Shown one piece after another: positions 1-10,484 of a DNA stretch of 64,000 bases. Source of the stretch: Megalonaias nervosa. Its lineage: Eukaryota; Mollusca; Bivalvia; Unionida; Unionidae. The translations under genes were made by a program, and so were the position numbers. The DNA lies in NCBI GenBank assembly GCA_016617855.1, contig JAECUM010003289.1:89961-153960 (forward strand), written 5' to 3'. The notes beneath the pieces are model-generated. The model did not search any database. It saw nothing but the letters and a program-made list of their open reading frames with translations, and was not told where the DNA came from. Numbering within the stretch: position 1 is the stretch's first letter; each line of letters starts with the position of its first letter.

Positions 1-460
1 TTTGCATTCATAATTGTGGGGACCTTGTCACCCACTCTACTGTTACTATTTATCTTCTAACTTGCATATGCTTTACTGCAAAACTCTTAGCACAGTTACT
101 TCAAATAACTTTCAAATATTCCCCTCCCCCAAAAAAGGGCATCAGCATGTAAGTCTTTTGCTCTCAATGTTAGATATTTTTTTCAAAGATATATAGTTTA
201 TACTAAGGGGGCTCCATAAGGATATGGCTGCTTGTTTATTTATTTAAATAATTTTCTTTTTACATAGGTTGACCACTGGTAGGGTTCGTGTGGTCTTCGA
301 AGGTCTTTGACAGTTTGGGAAAAATGAGGTAGCATTATCAAGGCCATGAAAGTTTGGGAAAATCGAGCAGATTACCCTGAGGTCTTTAAAAGTCTTTGAA
401 AATTGAAATAAACCCAAACATTTTAATTTCTTTTCATAATCGCAAATAAAATTGTCCAAG
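1..460. other. AT-rich sequence with a short repeated motif, no gene
   Basis: No coding exon is recognised. The motif 'GTCTTTGA.AGTTTGGGAAAA' appears about three times between 297 and 400, and again near 14490-14520. This marks an interspersed repeat, not a gene. A 71-aa minus-strand open frame here is only the translation of that repeat. Confidence 0.5.
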
Positions 461-930
461 GTTGTTAGATTCGGATGCAGTCGAGTTTTCGTGGTTTCTT
501 TCTTTTGATGACCTGTTCAGTTTCATTGCCGCTGCAATAACAAACAAGCATTTGTTTGGCCATCAAAAGTTGGCCTTGGCGGCGACTTCAATAACACATG
601 CACTCTTCATCAAAGCAAGCCGGCTACAATCTCCAATAAAAAAAACGCACCCTTCATCAAACTATTTTCAGCATGTTTTTACTAATTTCATGGTGTTTGT
701 TTTTCGTAATCATATCATTATATATGTTTTTAGGCGTTATCTAATGTTGTAAAGTGCTTAGAGCTTCTAAAGATTAGGCGCTGTACAAAGTCCTTATTAT
801 TATTATTATTATCACAAATAAAATTGCCTAAGGTCATTAGAGTCAGATATTGTTGGTTTTCCTGGCTGTCTTTCTTTTGATGAATCATTCAATTTGATCG
901 GATGAGTCCATCAGCTATGGCCAATCAAAA
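441..930 (+). repeat. Diverged direct repeat flanking a LINE tail
   Basis: The stretch beginning 'CGCAAATAAAATTGTCCAAGG' near 447 recurs in diverged form near 813 ('CACAAATAAAATTGCCTAAGG'). Both stretches run on through 'TTTCTTTCTTTTGATGA' or 'TGTCTTTCTTTTGATGA'. The pair brackets the LINE 3' fragment at 663-812. At over 70 bp the copies are too long to be a normal target-site duplication, so an older duplication split by the LINE is more likely. Confidence 0.5.
663..812 (+). mobile_element. LINE 3' end fragment with (ATT)n tail
   Basis: This plus-strand segment matches the reverse complement of about 11624-11790, the 3' untranslated end of the LINE on the other strand. They share 'TTGTAAAG.GCTTAGAGCTTC' and 'TACAAAGTCCT' followed by an ATT microsatellite tail. 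It is a severely 5'-truncated insertion of the same LINE family, with no coding sequence retained. Confidence 0.75.
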
Positions 931-1400
931 TGTTCATTACACTAATTCACAATTTTTTTTAAAAACAAGACTGTTCTGGAAATTGAATTCTGGTTACATT
1001 GAACAAGCGCTCACTCTATGCAGAAAGTTTGTGAAAGTAAGACACGCTCAATGATTAAAAATTTGTTCAGTCAATTTGCATCTTCATTTTTGTTTCACCT
1101 CGTGTTTAAAAATGCCAGGTTAAGATATTGTTTAATTTGATGATTTGGGAGACATGGCAAACTGAAAAGAGGGCCCGTTTAAATTTACTTATACTGTCTG
1201 TTTATTGAACACGTTTGAGGGAAAAAAATCATTTTCACAAATTTTGTTCTACATAATAATGTTCCTTGGTTTAATATAGAAATGAAGGCTGAACATCCAT
1301 TTTAATAAATTCAATAAACTAAGTGATATAATTGCTTTGATAACGCATAATCACTATTGACTTCTGATAAAATTCTTAGCTGATACTTGATAGTCTAGCA
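930..1400. other. Unassigned AT-rich sequence
   Basis: No open frame, splice-flanked coding segment, TIR or tandem array was recognised. It may be 5' flank or intron of the hAT-like relic that follows; a TTCTTAG acceptor-like site lies at about 1374-1380. Confidence 0.3.
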
Positions 1401-1414
1401 ATATTTTCAAAGCA

Positions 1415-2012
1415 ATGTTTCCTGATAGTACAATTGCTGAACAGTTTTCATGCAGTGAAAGCAAGGCAGCCTATCTTGGTGTGTTTGGAATAGCACCTTA
1501 TTTTGCTAATCAGTTGTTGACAAAAGTGAGAGAGGCCAACTTCTATGTCCTTCTGTTTGATGAGACTCTGAACAAAGATATGCAGGAGAAGCAAATCGAC
1601 TTGCATGTATGGATATGGGACTGCAACAAAATCAACACATTTTTATATCACTTCTCGATTTCTTGGTCATGCTCGTGCTGAAGATCTGGTGGACAAGTTT
1701 GAGCCCATTTTGTCTGACCTAGGGCATAAGGGTCTTCTACAGCTGTCAATGGATGGACCAGCAGTTACTGGAAATTGTATGACATGTTGCAGTCTCATAT
1801 TTCACATTCAACACCCTTGAAAATGTTAGAAGTTGGTAACTGTGGAGTTCATCTTATGCATAATGCATTTCACAGTGGCTGTGCAGCAGTACCATGGGAT
1901 TTGGAAACTCTTCTGAGCAGTGTGTAACACTATATCATGATTCACCAGCAAGACAAGATTTCATGGACATTACAGGATCAACTGTATTTCCAATGAAGTA
2001 TTGTAAACACAG
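1415..2012 (+). pseudogene. hAT-like transposase relic, 5' exon
   Basis: This is the first part of a decayed transposase-derived gene. The readable protein runs 'MFPDSTIAEQFSCSESKAAY', then 'LLFDETLNKDMQEKQIDLHV', then, after a frameshift near 1645, 'LGHARAEDLVDKFEPIL' and 'LLQLSMDGPAVTGN'. After another shift near 1775 it continues 'MLEVGNCGVHLMHNAF', and after a stop near 1925 'SPARQDFMDITGS.VFPMKYCKHR'. It resembles a family of long uncharacterised hAT-like proteins common in cnidarians and molluscs; the DET segment fits an RNase-H-fold transposase. The exon ends at a good donor (AG|GTACGA, intron from 2013) and resumes in frame at 9152. Frameshifts and stops make it a pseudogene. The exact family is inferred from memory of similar proteins. 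Confidence 0.7.
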
Positions 2013-2041
2013 GTACGAATTTTGTTTGGTTTACTAGATGT

Positions 2042-2045
2042 CTAT
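2042..2045. repeat. 4-bp target-site duplication, left
   Basis: CTAT directly precedes the LTR end at 2046 and recurs at 8961-8964 directly after the other LTR. It is the target duplication made at insertion. Confidence 0.8.
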
Positions 2046-2990
2046 TGTTTCGTGCAGGCTCATACAAAAGTAACAAAAGAAAAGTGTGAAGTCAACAAGC
2101 TTTGTAAATTTTAACAAAATAATTTATTTCATTAGAAAACAAGGTAAAATATGAAATTGGACTTACGGTTTGTGAATATAATCCAAAATTTAATACTAGA
2201 ATTGAAATATATAAGTCCTATCACTAAACAGTTCTAATTGAATCCAGGTTCAAATCTCGATGAAGTTCCAATATGGAAGGAGATGACGTCAGATGAGGTT
2301 GCTGTACTGATGGCAAAAGTTCCTCGTTGAAACACAATTTATAATGTTCTGTTTAGAATTCCAGAATAAATTTCCACTGATTATCTTTGTCCCAGAAATT
2401 TTACAAAAAAGAGCACTTGTGTAGTTTTCTAGAGAACAAATTATTAAATTCCAAAAAATAGATGAACTTCAGAACAAGCTGGCAACAACAATAAAAACCT
2501 CTTGAGCCCTCAAGGTTTAAAATACGACTGAACCAGAAAACACTGAGATTGAGAATTAAACCCAACTAAAACGTCATTTTCACACTCATGATGGGTCACA
2601 TCATCACTTATTTTGTCCAAACAGCACAGTAAAAAAAATATGTGAATTATCATGTAGGCTAGAATAGCCCCATCTAAGAATCAGATTCCCACGCTGGAAA
2701 TGAATTTAAAAATGAAACTGTTTACAACAGACTAACATGTAGGTTGAACATGACCTTGGTAATGACCAATCATTTTCACTTAGTGTTTATAAAACGTCTC
2801 AACCAAGGTGAGCCAAAAATACCGATAATGTAATACCTTTTACGTTCAAATCAGATCAAGTGAATTTTCCAAAAAGAGATTCAAAAAAAGTGAAAATTAT
2901 CATTACAATAAAATGTAATGAAACAAAAATAAAATAAAAAAAAAGATTTTAAAACTAACACACAAGTACTTTAATTACATATTCATAACA
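2046..2990 (-). repeat. 3' LTR of copy 1
   Basis: 945 bp, closely similar along its length to 8022-8960. In element direction it starts TGTTATGAATATGTAATT and ends ...GCACGAAACA, where the partner ends ...CACATAACA. It carries scattered substitutions and small indels relative to the partner LTR. This implies an insertion that is not recent; the divergence was not measured. Confidence 0.9.
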
Positions 2991-2999
2991 CTTCCCCCC
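2991..2999 (-). other. Polypurine tract of copy 1
   Basis: In element direction this reads GGGGGGAAG immediately before the 3' LTR, preceded by an A/T-rich pyrimidine stretch. It is the expected plus-strand priming site. The same GGGGGGAAG is present in copy 2 at 47688-47696. Confidence 0.8.
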
Positions 3000-3127
3000 C
3001 ATAAAGAAAAAGAAAGATTTATGTAATAAAGCTTTCTTTTTACCATATGTAAATTATACATGAAGTAAATTAAAATTATGTAAGAAAATTCTTATGAATT
3101 ATACAAAGTGTACATGAAATAATATTT

Positions 3128-4320
3128 CTATACACGGGAAAGTGCATTGGCAATTATATTGTCTTTTGTTTTGATGTGCCTGATGTCAAGATTATATTCT
3201 TGTAAAAACAAACTCCACCTTAATAATCTTTGATTTTTATTTTTCATCTTGTCGATGAAAGTAAAGGGGTTGTGATCACTATACACAACAACCGGAGAAG
3301 GAACTGAACTAATGTAAACTTCAAAATGCTGTAATGCCAGTATTAAAGCCAAACATTCCTTCTCGATTGTTGAGTAATTTCTTTGGTGCTTATTTAATTT
3401 CTTAGAGAAATAGCACACTGGGTGATCAACACCAGTTCTATCTTCTTGAATCAATACTGCTCCAACCCCAACATCACTTGCATCAACAGATAATTTAAAA
3501 GATTGATTGAAATTTGCAGCTGTAAGAACCGGCGCATCTTTGAGTATGGCTTTTAACCTATCAAAGGCCTCCTGACATTTTTCAGTCCAAAGAAACTTGT
3601 TTTTCTTACTTAACAAGTTTGCCAGGGGTTCAGCAATATTAGAAAAATTGGAACAAAATTTCTGATAGTATCCAGCCATACCCAAAATTCGCATCAGTTG
3701 CTTTTTACTGACAGGCACAGGGAATTCAGAGACAGCCTTTACCTTAGCATCTATAGGTTTAACTTGATCATGTCCCACAATATGTCCTAGAAATGTTACA
3801 CAAACATGGCAAAACACACTTTTAGATAAACTGATTGTCAAATTTGCATCAGTGAGTCTGTCAAAGAATTTCCGAATCGTGGCTAGATGTTCTTTCCAGT
3901 GTCGTTGTAGATGATGACATCATCGATGTAAGCATCACAATTATCTAGACCAAAGGTGATCATATTCATCGAACATTGAAAAGTACTTGGGGAACCATTC
4001 ATCCCAAACGGCATCACTTTATATTGATAGAGTCCATCTGGAGTCACAAACGCTGAAATTTCCTTTGCTCTTTCCGTTAGTGGAATTTGCCAAAATCCTT
4101 TCAGGAGGTCAAATTAGATGATGTACTTGGCATTTCCAATTTTGTCAATACAGTCATCGATTCTAGGTAATGGAAATGAATCTGGTTTTGGAACAAATAC
4201 ACATGGTGAACTCCAATCACTTTTACTGGGCTCTATGAAATCGTTCTCCAGCAAATACTGAACTTCCTTTTTCAAGTATTCCTGTTTGAGAGGGTTCATC
4301 CTGTATGGGTGTTGTTTCAC
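3128..4320 (-). pseudogene. Reverse transcriptase and RNase H region of copy 1
   Basis: Read on the minus strand, the N-terminal piece (4320-4114) has KQHPYRMNPLKQEYL and SPCVFVPKPD. It then jumps directly to SFPLPRIDD: about 18 residues including the MCTDYRKVN block kept in copy 2 are deleted. The catalytic box is AYIDDVII (near 3930), still intact. After a frame break the 237-aa piece at 3841-3128 continues with FLGHIVG, LMRILGMAGYYQKF and then RNase H (SVDASDVGVGAV, STIEKECLA, YSDHNPFTF). RNase H ends IIANALSRV, with Asn where the family normally has catalytic Asp (ADALSRV). The region is non-functional. Confidence 0.88.
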
Positions 4321-4331
4321 AGGTTAGGAAT

Positions 4332-4556
4332 TCACAATTTCAATGCCATGAAAAATTTTATTTGTCCTCGTAGGAATATCTGTAAAAATGTCTGGTCCAG
4401 ATTTTTCATAATTTCCGAATTCCGAAGATTTGTTGTTCCAAGGTCAACAGTGTCTGACTGAATTTCTTCACTTAAATCCTCAGTTGGTGGGACAGGTACA
4501 ACTAAATTAATTGTATAATTTACCTGGCTATCTCTTTCAATATACTCCTTTAACAT
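4332..4556 (-). pseudogene. Integrase-RT linker of copy 1
   Basis: A 74-aa frame beginning MLKEYIERDSQVNY, which is nearly identical to 46025-46219 in copy 2. It lies between the GPY/F module of integrase and the start of reverse transcriptase and is probably part of one continuous pol polyprotein. In copy 2 the sequence after it ('LFPDIPTRTKHFFHHVEI') resembles the usual lead-in to gypsy reverse transcriptase. No separate function is recognised. Confidence 0.6.
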
Positions 4557-4583
4557 GTTAATGTGGCAAAGTTGTTTTTGTTT

Positions 4584-6257
4584 TCACCTCCCAGGAGTAT
4601 TTATGATATAATTTAAATCATTTACTTTCTTTTCAACCGTGTATGGACCATAATACTTGGCCTGAAGGGGATTTTGTGGAATGGGTAAGAGAGCTAGAAC
4701 TCTATCACCAGGCTTAAAACTCCTATCCCTTGAGTTTTTATCATATCTTGATTTTATTTTTAACTGAGTAGAGTGCAGATTTGCTCTTGTGACCTCACAA
4801 GCCTTTGACAACTTGTACTTGAAATCAGAAACATAATCAAGAAGATTGAGTTCAGTATCTTCATTAGAAAGAAGTTTCTCTTTCAACAACTTCAAAGGTC
4901 CACACACAGTATGTCCAAAAACTAGTTCAAAGGGACTGAATCCTAAAGATTCTTGAATGGACTCCCTAACAGCAAACAAAAGTAAATGAATGCCTTCATC
5001 CCAATCTTTACTCATATCAAAGCAATATAACCGAATCATATTCTTCAAAGTCTGATGAAATCTTTCTAAAGCCCCTTGGCTCTCAGGGTGGTAAGCAGAA
5101 GATCTAAACTGTCGAATGCCTAATTCGTGCATAGCTTGCTGGAAAATTCCAGACATAAAATTTGACCCTTGGTCCGATTGAACAGATTTGGGAAGGCCAA
5201 ATTGAGTAAAAAACTTTATCAAAGCTTTTACTATGGTTTTGGTTTTAATATTCCTCAAAAGAATTGCACACATAATGGTCAACAAATATTGGTTGCCTGA
5301 CTTGGTCTTAGGTAAGGGACCAACACAATCTACCGTAATTCTGCTAAATGGTTCATCAAATGCAGGAATAGGTTGCAGATGAGCCTTAGGTATCTTCTGA
5401 TTGGGTTTTCCTACCATTTGACAAGTATGACAAGATCTACAAAATTTACAAACATCACTTTTGATTTTTGGCCAATAAAAGTGAGTCAAGATCTTGTGAT
5501 AAGTTTTATTAATCCCTAAATGATCAGCCAGAGGAGTTTCATGGGCCAGACTAAGTATTTCCTGTCTGTAAGATTTTGGAACTACAATCTGATAGCTCAC
5601 TGACCACTCGTCACCAGTAGGTACCTCGGGAGGTCTCCATTTTCTCATAAGAATTCCATTTTTAATGAAATAACAGACAGGTACTTCAGTGGCTTCAGTT
5701 TCACTAATGGCCCTCTGAAACAAACAGGAGATCTCAGGATCTTTTTCCTGTTCGACGACAAGTGATTGTCGTTTGTCACCCTGATTAGATAAAACAGAAT
5801 GAGTAGTCAAAAGAGGATCACTGTGATCAATACGTTTTGATTGATCCAAATTAGAAGTGAAAGTGACTTCATCAAAAGCCTGACCAAAACACGTGTCAGC
5901 TAAAGGAATATTTTCCTTATCAAAATCATTCTCAAGAGCTTTCTTTGCCATAGCTCTAGTAACTGCACAAACTGGGTATAAATCAGGGAATTCTTTTTCA
6001 ATAGGATCAACTTTCTGATCCAAAGAAGGCTTGTCAGTTACAAGTGGATTAACCACAACCTTGTCTCCAGCTAGGTCGTTGCCTAGCAACAAATGAATGC
6101 CCTCAACGGGTAAAGAATATACTATTCTGACTGTCACAGGTCCTGAAACTAAGTATGATGACAAATTTACAGAATGGAGAGGAACATTAACAATGCTGCA
6201 CTCTACTCCCTGAATGAGAACACTCTCATTAGAACAGGACTTCTCAGAAAAAGGCAA
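4584..6257 (-). pseudogene. Protease C-terminus and integrase of copy 1
   Basis: A 557-aa open frame. The first about 80 residues complete an aspartic protease whose DTGAS active site lies just upstream (about 6284-6298), cut off by a stop. GIHLLLGNDLAGDK is the C-terminal protease motif. A charged spacer of about 130 residues follows, then integrase: zinc-binding HETPLADHLG and CRSCHTC, the catalytic triad in TVDCVGPLPK, SDQGSNFMSG and HPESQGALERF, and a C-terminal GPY/F module (KYYGPYTVEKKV). Relative to copy 2 about 8 residues are missing between TIMCA and LLRNIKTK, inside the catalytic core. Integrase sits upstream of reverse transcriptase. Confidence 0.92.
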
Positions 6258-6297
6258 AGTACCTGATAATAAAAGACTCTAAGAAGCTCCTGTATCC

Positions 6298-7860
6298 TTA
6301 AAATTTTAATAGGGATAGGATTGGCCAAACCACGCAAGAGTGATATAGAACCCTTCGACATGAATGGTTCATAATTCTCCATAATAAAATCAGACTGGGG
6401 TTTTTGAGACCCAACAAATGTATTGTTTTCAATATATGACAGTGACCTTGACCTCTTAGAAATAAAAGCATTTGGGATGGGCTTACTTGATTCTGATGCC
6501 TATATTTCAATTTGAAGCAATCAGAAATTACATGTCCTTTTCTCTTGCAATAGGTACACATAGGAATAGTACAAGGATTTTGAATCAAGTTTATCAGAAG
6601 CTTGATTTTTAAAAGTTGTGCCAGACTGAGTTTTAGAAGGAGTCGTATTAGGCTGAAATACCTTTCTACCAGTAGACTGCTGAGTGAAAGATTTGCCTAC
6701 AACAGAATCTTTATGAGCTAAAGAATACTCATCAGCAGCATTTTCCAAGGTTTTGATCTTATGCTCTTCAAGATGAGTCTTAATGTCACAATGGACACAG
6801 TTTTGAACTCTTCAAGTAATAAAAGTTGTTTGAGACTTTCATAATCATGTTCAACTTTCTCGGCTAAGCACCATCTCTCAAATAATTGCTCTTTTTCTCT
6901 TGCAAACTCAACATGAGTTTGTCCAGCTTCTTTTTTATAGTTCCTAAAATTTTGCCAATAAGCCTCAGGGACTAATGCATAACCCTTTAAGATACAGTCC
7001 TTAACCAAATCATAGTCAGCACTTTGATGAACTGAGAGGGATGCATAGATTTTTCCGAGCTTTGCCAAAAAGTACACACTGTAATAATTGAGTCCAATAC
7101 TCCCTTGGCCATTTCAAATTTTCAGCAACTTTATCAAAATAAAGAAAATATTGATCTACTTCCTTTTCGCTAAAAGGGGGAACTAACCTGATATTTTTTG
7201 TAATGTCAAAACTTGAATTTGTATGTAAAGTGATGTCGTGCTTTTCACCTGCCAGCTCCATTTCTTTCATTTTAAGTTGAAATTCCTTTTCATCCTTCTC
7301 TTTTTGCATCTGTACGTGCATTTGTTCTTTTTGAAACTCTAATTGCATTTATCTTTCTCCCTCTCCTGTCTCTCTCTCCTTCTCTTCTAACTGTAACTTC
7401 ATTTGTTTATCTTTCTCTCTTTCCTGTCTCTCTCTCTCCTCTTTCTCAAATTGCAATTTCATTTATCATTCTCTCTTTCCTGTCTCTCTCTCTCCTCTTT
7501 CTCAAATTGCAATTGCAATTGCTTCTCTTCTAATTGCAACTGCAATTGTTTCTCTCTTTCCTCTTTCTGAAACTTGAGCTTCCTCAACTCCAATTCCATC
7601 TTGTATTTCATTTTTAATTCCTTTACTTTTATGTCAGAGTCTGATACAGACTTACTGACCGAAGCCAAAACACTTTTATCAAAAACATTCTTCTCTACCA
7701 AACACTGAATCAACATGTCTTTAATTTCTTGCTTCGTTAAGGAAGCTTTTGCCTCTGAAAGATCATATTTTCTGGCAAGTTCAAGTAACTCATCTTTTTT
7801 CAAACTATCCTACTGCTCCTGAGTAGGGCTAGAAAGAAAAGTCTCCACTTTTGATGACAT
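6298..7860 (-). pseudogene. gag of copy 1 (SAP-like, coiled coil, SCAN-like capsid, CCHC)
   Basis: Gag starts at 7860 (MSSKVETFLS) and has an in-frame TAG at 7812. Domains in order: a SAP-like segment (LKKDELLELARKYDLSEAKA) that continues to a KQEIKDMLIQ end; a long Glu/Lys/Gln-rich coiled coil (about 7620-7240, pyrimidine-rich on the plus strand); a capsid region (VPPFSEKEVDQYFLYFDKVA, then AYWQNFRNYKKEAGQTHVEF and SLKQLLLLEEFKT); and a CCHC zinc knuckle (CTYCKRKGHVISDC, near 6558-6517). The capsid C-terminal half looks like the SCAN domain of vertebrate zinc-finger proteins, which is known to derive from Gmr1-like gag. The frame is broken in at least four places. Confidence 0.85.
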
Positions 7861-7991
7861 TGTGAAAAAAAGCCTGTTGTTTTCACTAAAGATTTCAAAC
7901 AAAATGTAAAATAGTACTTGGGATTTAAAAAGTAGGGGAATTTAAATTTCAAAAAACAATTTTCTGAAATATTTTAGCCAAAATTCATATA

Positions 7992-8012
7992 TCCCAAGGA
8001 CGAGCAACCCCA
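7992..8012 (-). other. Candidate primer-binding site of copy 1
   Basis: Nine bases inside the 5' LTR the element reads TGGGGTTGCTCGTCC..., beginning TGG as a site complementary to a tRNA CCA end would. The matching tRNA could not be named: the deduced tRNA end does not place the conserved T-loop bases cleanly. Copy 2 has TCGGTGCTCGTCC at 42580. Confidence 0.4.
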
Positions 8013-8021
8013 ATTTTCTCT

Positions 8022-8960
8022 TGTTATGTGTAGGCTCATACAAAAGTAACAAAAGAAAAGAGTGAAGCCAACAAGCTTTGTAAATTTTAACAAAATAATC
8101 TATTTCCCTAGAAAACAAGGTAAAATATGAAATATGACTTAGGTTTGTGAATATAATCCAAAATTTAATACTAGAATTGAAAAATATAAGTCCTATCACT
8201 AAACAGTTCTAACTGAATCCGGGTTCAAATCTCGATGAAGTTCCAATATGGAAGGCAATGATGTCAGATTAGGTTGCTGTACTGATGGCAAAAGTTCCTC
8301 GTTGAAACACAATTTATAATGTTCTGTTTAGAATTCCAGAATAAATTTCCACTGATTATCTTTGTCCCAGAAATTTTACAAAAAAGAGCACTTGTGTAGT
8401 TTTCTAGAAAACAAATTATTAAATTCCAAAAAATTGATGAACTTCAGAACAAGCTGGCAACAACAATAAAAACCTCTTGAGCCCTCAAGGTTTAAAATAC
8501 GACTGAACCAGAAAACACTGAGATTGAGAATTAAACCCAACTAAAATGTCATTTTGACACTCATGATGGGTCACATGATCACTTACTTTGTCCGAACAGC
8601 GCAGTAAAAAATATGTGAATTATCACGTAGGCTAGAATAGCCCTATCTAAGAATCTGATTCCCACACTGGAAATGAATTTAAAAATGAAACTATTTACAA
8701 CAGATTAACATGTGGGTTGAACATGACCTTGGTAATGACCAATCATTTTCACTTAGTTTACAAAATGTCTCAACCAAGGTGAGCTAAAAATAATGATAAT
8801 GTAATACCTTTTACATTCAAATCAGGTCAAGTGAATTTTCCAAAAAGAGTTTCAAATCCAATGAAAATTATCATTACAATAAAATGTAATGAAACAAAAA
8901 TAAAATGAAAAAAAGAATTTAAAACTAACACACAAGTAATTTAATTACATATTCATAACA
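8022..8960 (-). repeat. 5' LTR of copy 1
   Basis: 939 bp, pairing with 2046-2990. Its outer end is followed by CTAT (8961-8964), the second target-site copy. The U3/R/U5 borders cannot be placed by eye. Confidence 0.9.
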
Positions 8961-9151
8961 CTATTTATACAGTCTATTTTACTTTTTTAATTCACTTCAT
9001 TTCTGAAATTTTAATAATATAACTTTCTTGGTATTGAAACAAAATTCAAGTTCTCATTGCTACCTTTATAATTTTTTATGTTTTACTTCAGTTAGTATAT
9101 TTTAATTCTTTTCTATTTTAATCTAACCAAATATGATTTTCTTTCTTTCAG

Positions 9152-10484
9152 GTGGCTTGAGAATGTTGAACCAGTGGAGAGGGTCATTTTCTTTTGCCTT
9201 ATCTCACTAACTTTTGTTCAGCTGTGAAGAATAAAAAGATAACAGTACCAACCTGCAAGTCCGTTAAGCATGTTCTTGATAATGTTCGGGATCCTTTGAT
9301 TAAAGCTAAGCTACAGTTCTTTGTAACTATTGACAGAATCGCATAACCCTTTTTGGAGGCTTACCAAACGGATAAACCTATGCTTCCATTCCTTGCCACA
9401 GACCTGGGAGTTTTAGTGAAAGACCTCATGTCACGTTACATGAAACCTGAAATCATGTCCAAGGCAAAGTCTGTGACAGTATTTGTAAGCATCAGGTTTG
9501 ATAAGAAAGAGAATTTCCTTGATGCGGGAAAAGTTAATGTTGGCTTTTCAGCTTCACAAACATTGTTAAAGGCAGGAACTTCAGACAGGGATAGATTTGC
9601 TTTCAGAGCAGCGTGCGACGACTTTATGATTGCAATGGTAAATCTGTTTGACAAATCACCTCTGAAATATCCCTTGGTGAAAAATATGTCCTGGGCTGAT
9701 CCTAGACTTATGCAATCAGAGTCAGATAAGGAAAAAGGATAAGCAAAACTCTGTAGGGTCCTCAGAATTATGTGTGAGGCAGGAAGAGAAGTAGAGTCCC
9801 GATGTGATTTAATATTGGCTCAGTATGGAAAATTAGTGGATGAATTTATCCACTCAGACAATCATCCCTTAAAATGCTTCAATAGAACAGATGACAACCT
9901 TGATGAAGTGTTTTATTCCATCCTTTCCAAGGAATATGTTGAACTTTGAAATGTTCTCCAGAAAATGTTGTCACATAGGCAGGTAACAGTGGAGAGAGGA
10001 TTTTCTGTCAACAAACAGGTACCTATTGAGAACCTCAGCACAGAAAGCCTCAGAGCTCAAAGGCTAATCATTGACACAATGAGAAAAGCAGGTGGACCTT
10101 TGAAAATCACCATTAGCAATGAAATGATGACATATGCCTCCTCTGCAAGACATGAGTACCATACCTATCAGGATAAGAAGAAAGCAGAGGAGGAGCATGA
10201 GGAGAAAATCAGAAAAGGAAAGAAATAAATGGGAGTTAGCCATGGATAAAGTGGAAGAGTTTAAAGCCAAAAATCTGTGTCTTAAAGCTGACATTGCCAG
10301 CCTACATACTTCCTCTGTTCAGAAGGCAGAAGAAGCAGAGTTAAAAGGACTCATTGTGCTTGTCACAGAGTCAAATGCTCTTAGGAGAAGGGCAGAGGAA
10401 AAGATGACAGCGGTGGCATCTCTTTCCAAAATGACTGAAGAGAAAAAAACAGCAACTATAATAATGCATTTAAAGCAGTGCTGA
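9152..10484 (+). pseudogene. hAT-like transposase relic, 3' exon
   Basis: This continues the relic of 1415-2012 after the intron, from WLENVEPVERV. The best open piece, 9353-9742 (129 aa), follows an in-frame stop near 9343. It has LEAYQTDKPMLPFLATDLGV and a lysine-rich tail, then a shift into LCRVLRIMCEAGREVESRCD. Another piece (9965-10228) has VTVERGFSVNKQVPIENLS, which corresponds to the C-terminal hAT dimerisation-like region, and YHTYQDKKKAEEEHEEKIRK. After a frameshift near 10225 a coiled coil continues to about 10484. There are at least four stops or shifts. No DNA-binding zinc finger was seen in the surviving parts. Confidence 0.7.

Larger units (their letters stand above)
2046..8960 (-). 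mobile_element. Gmr1-like Ty3/gypsy LTR retrotransposon, copy 1
   Basis: A full-length, inactivated LTR retrotransposon of 6915 bp, read on the minus strand. Order in its own direction: 5' LTR (8022-8960), candidate primer site, gag (7860 to about 6300), protease, integrase (within 6257-4584), reverse transcriptase (about 4320-3842), RNase H (within 3841-3128), polypurine tract, 3' LTR (2046-2990). Integrase precedes reverse transcriptase, the reverse of ordinary Ty3/gypsy elements, although the reverse transcriptase and RNase H are clearly gypsy-type. This is the order described for Gmr1-like elements. The LTRs begin TG and end CA in element direction, and CTAT flanks both sides. Stops and frameshifts in gag, a stop just after DTGAS, and small deletions in integrase and reverse transcriptase show it is dead. 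No env-like frame was found. Confidence 0.92.
2013..9151 (+). other. Intron of the hAT-like relic, enlarged by an LTR element
   Basis: The donor is AG|GTACGAAT at 2013 and the acceptor is CTTTCTTTCAG ending at 9151. The protein reads through the junction as KYCKHR|WLENVEPVER, which fits the family and supports the boundaries. Of 7139 bp, 6915 bp are the LTR retrotransposon at 2046-8960. The original intron was therefore only about 220 bp. Confidence 0.7.

Noticed and set aside
3000..8000. Endogenous retrovirus with env
   Set aside because: Nothing between RNase H and the 3' LTR, or between gag and integrase, looks like an envelope gene, and the RT is gypsy/Gmr1-like.
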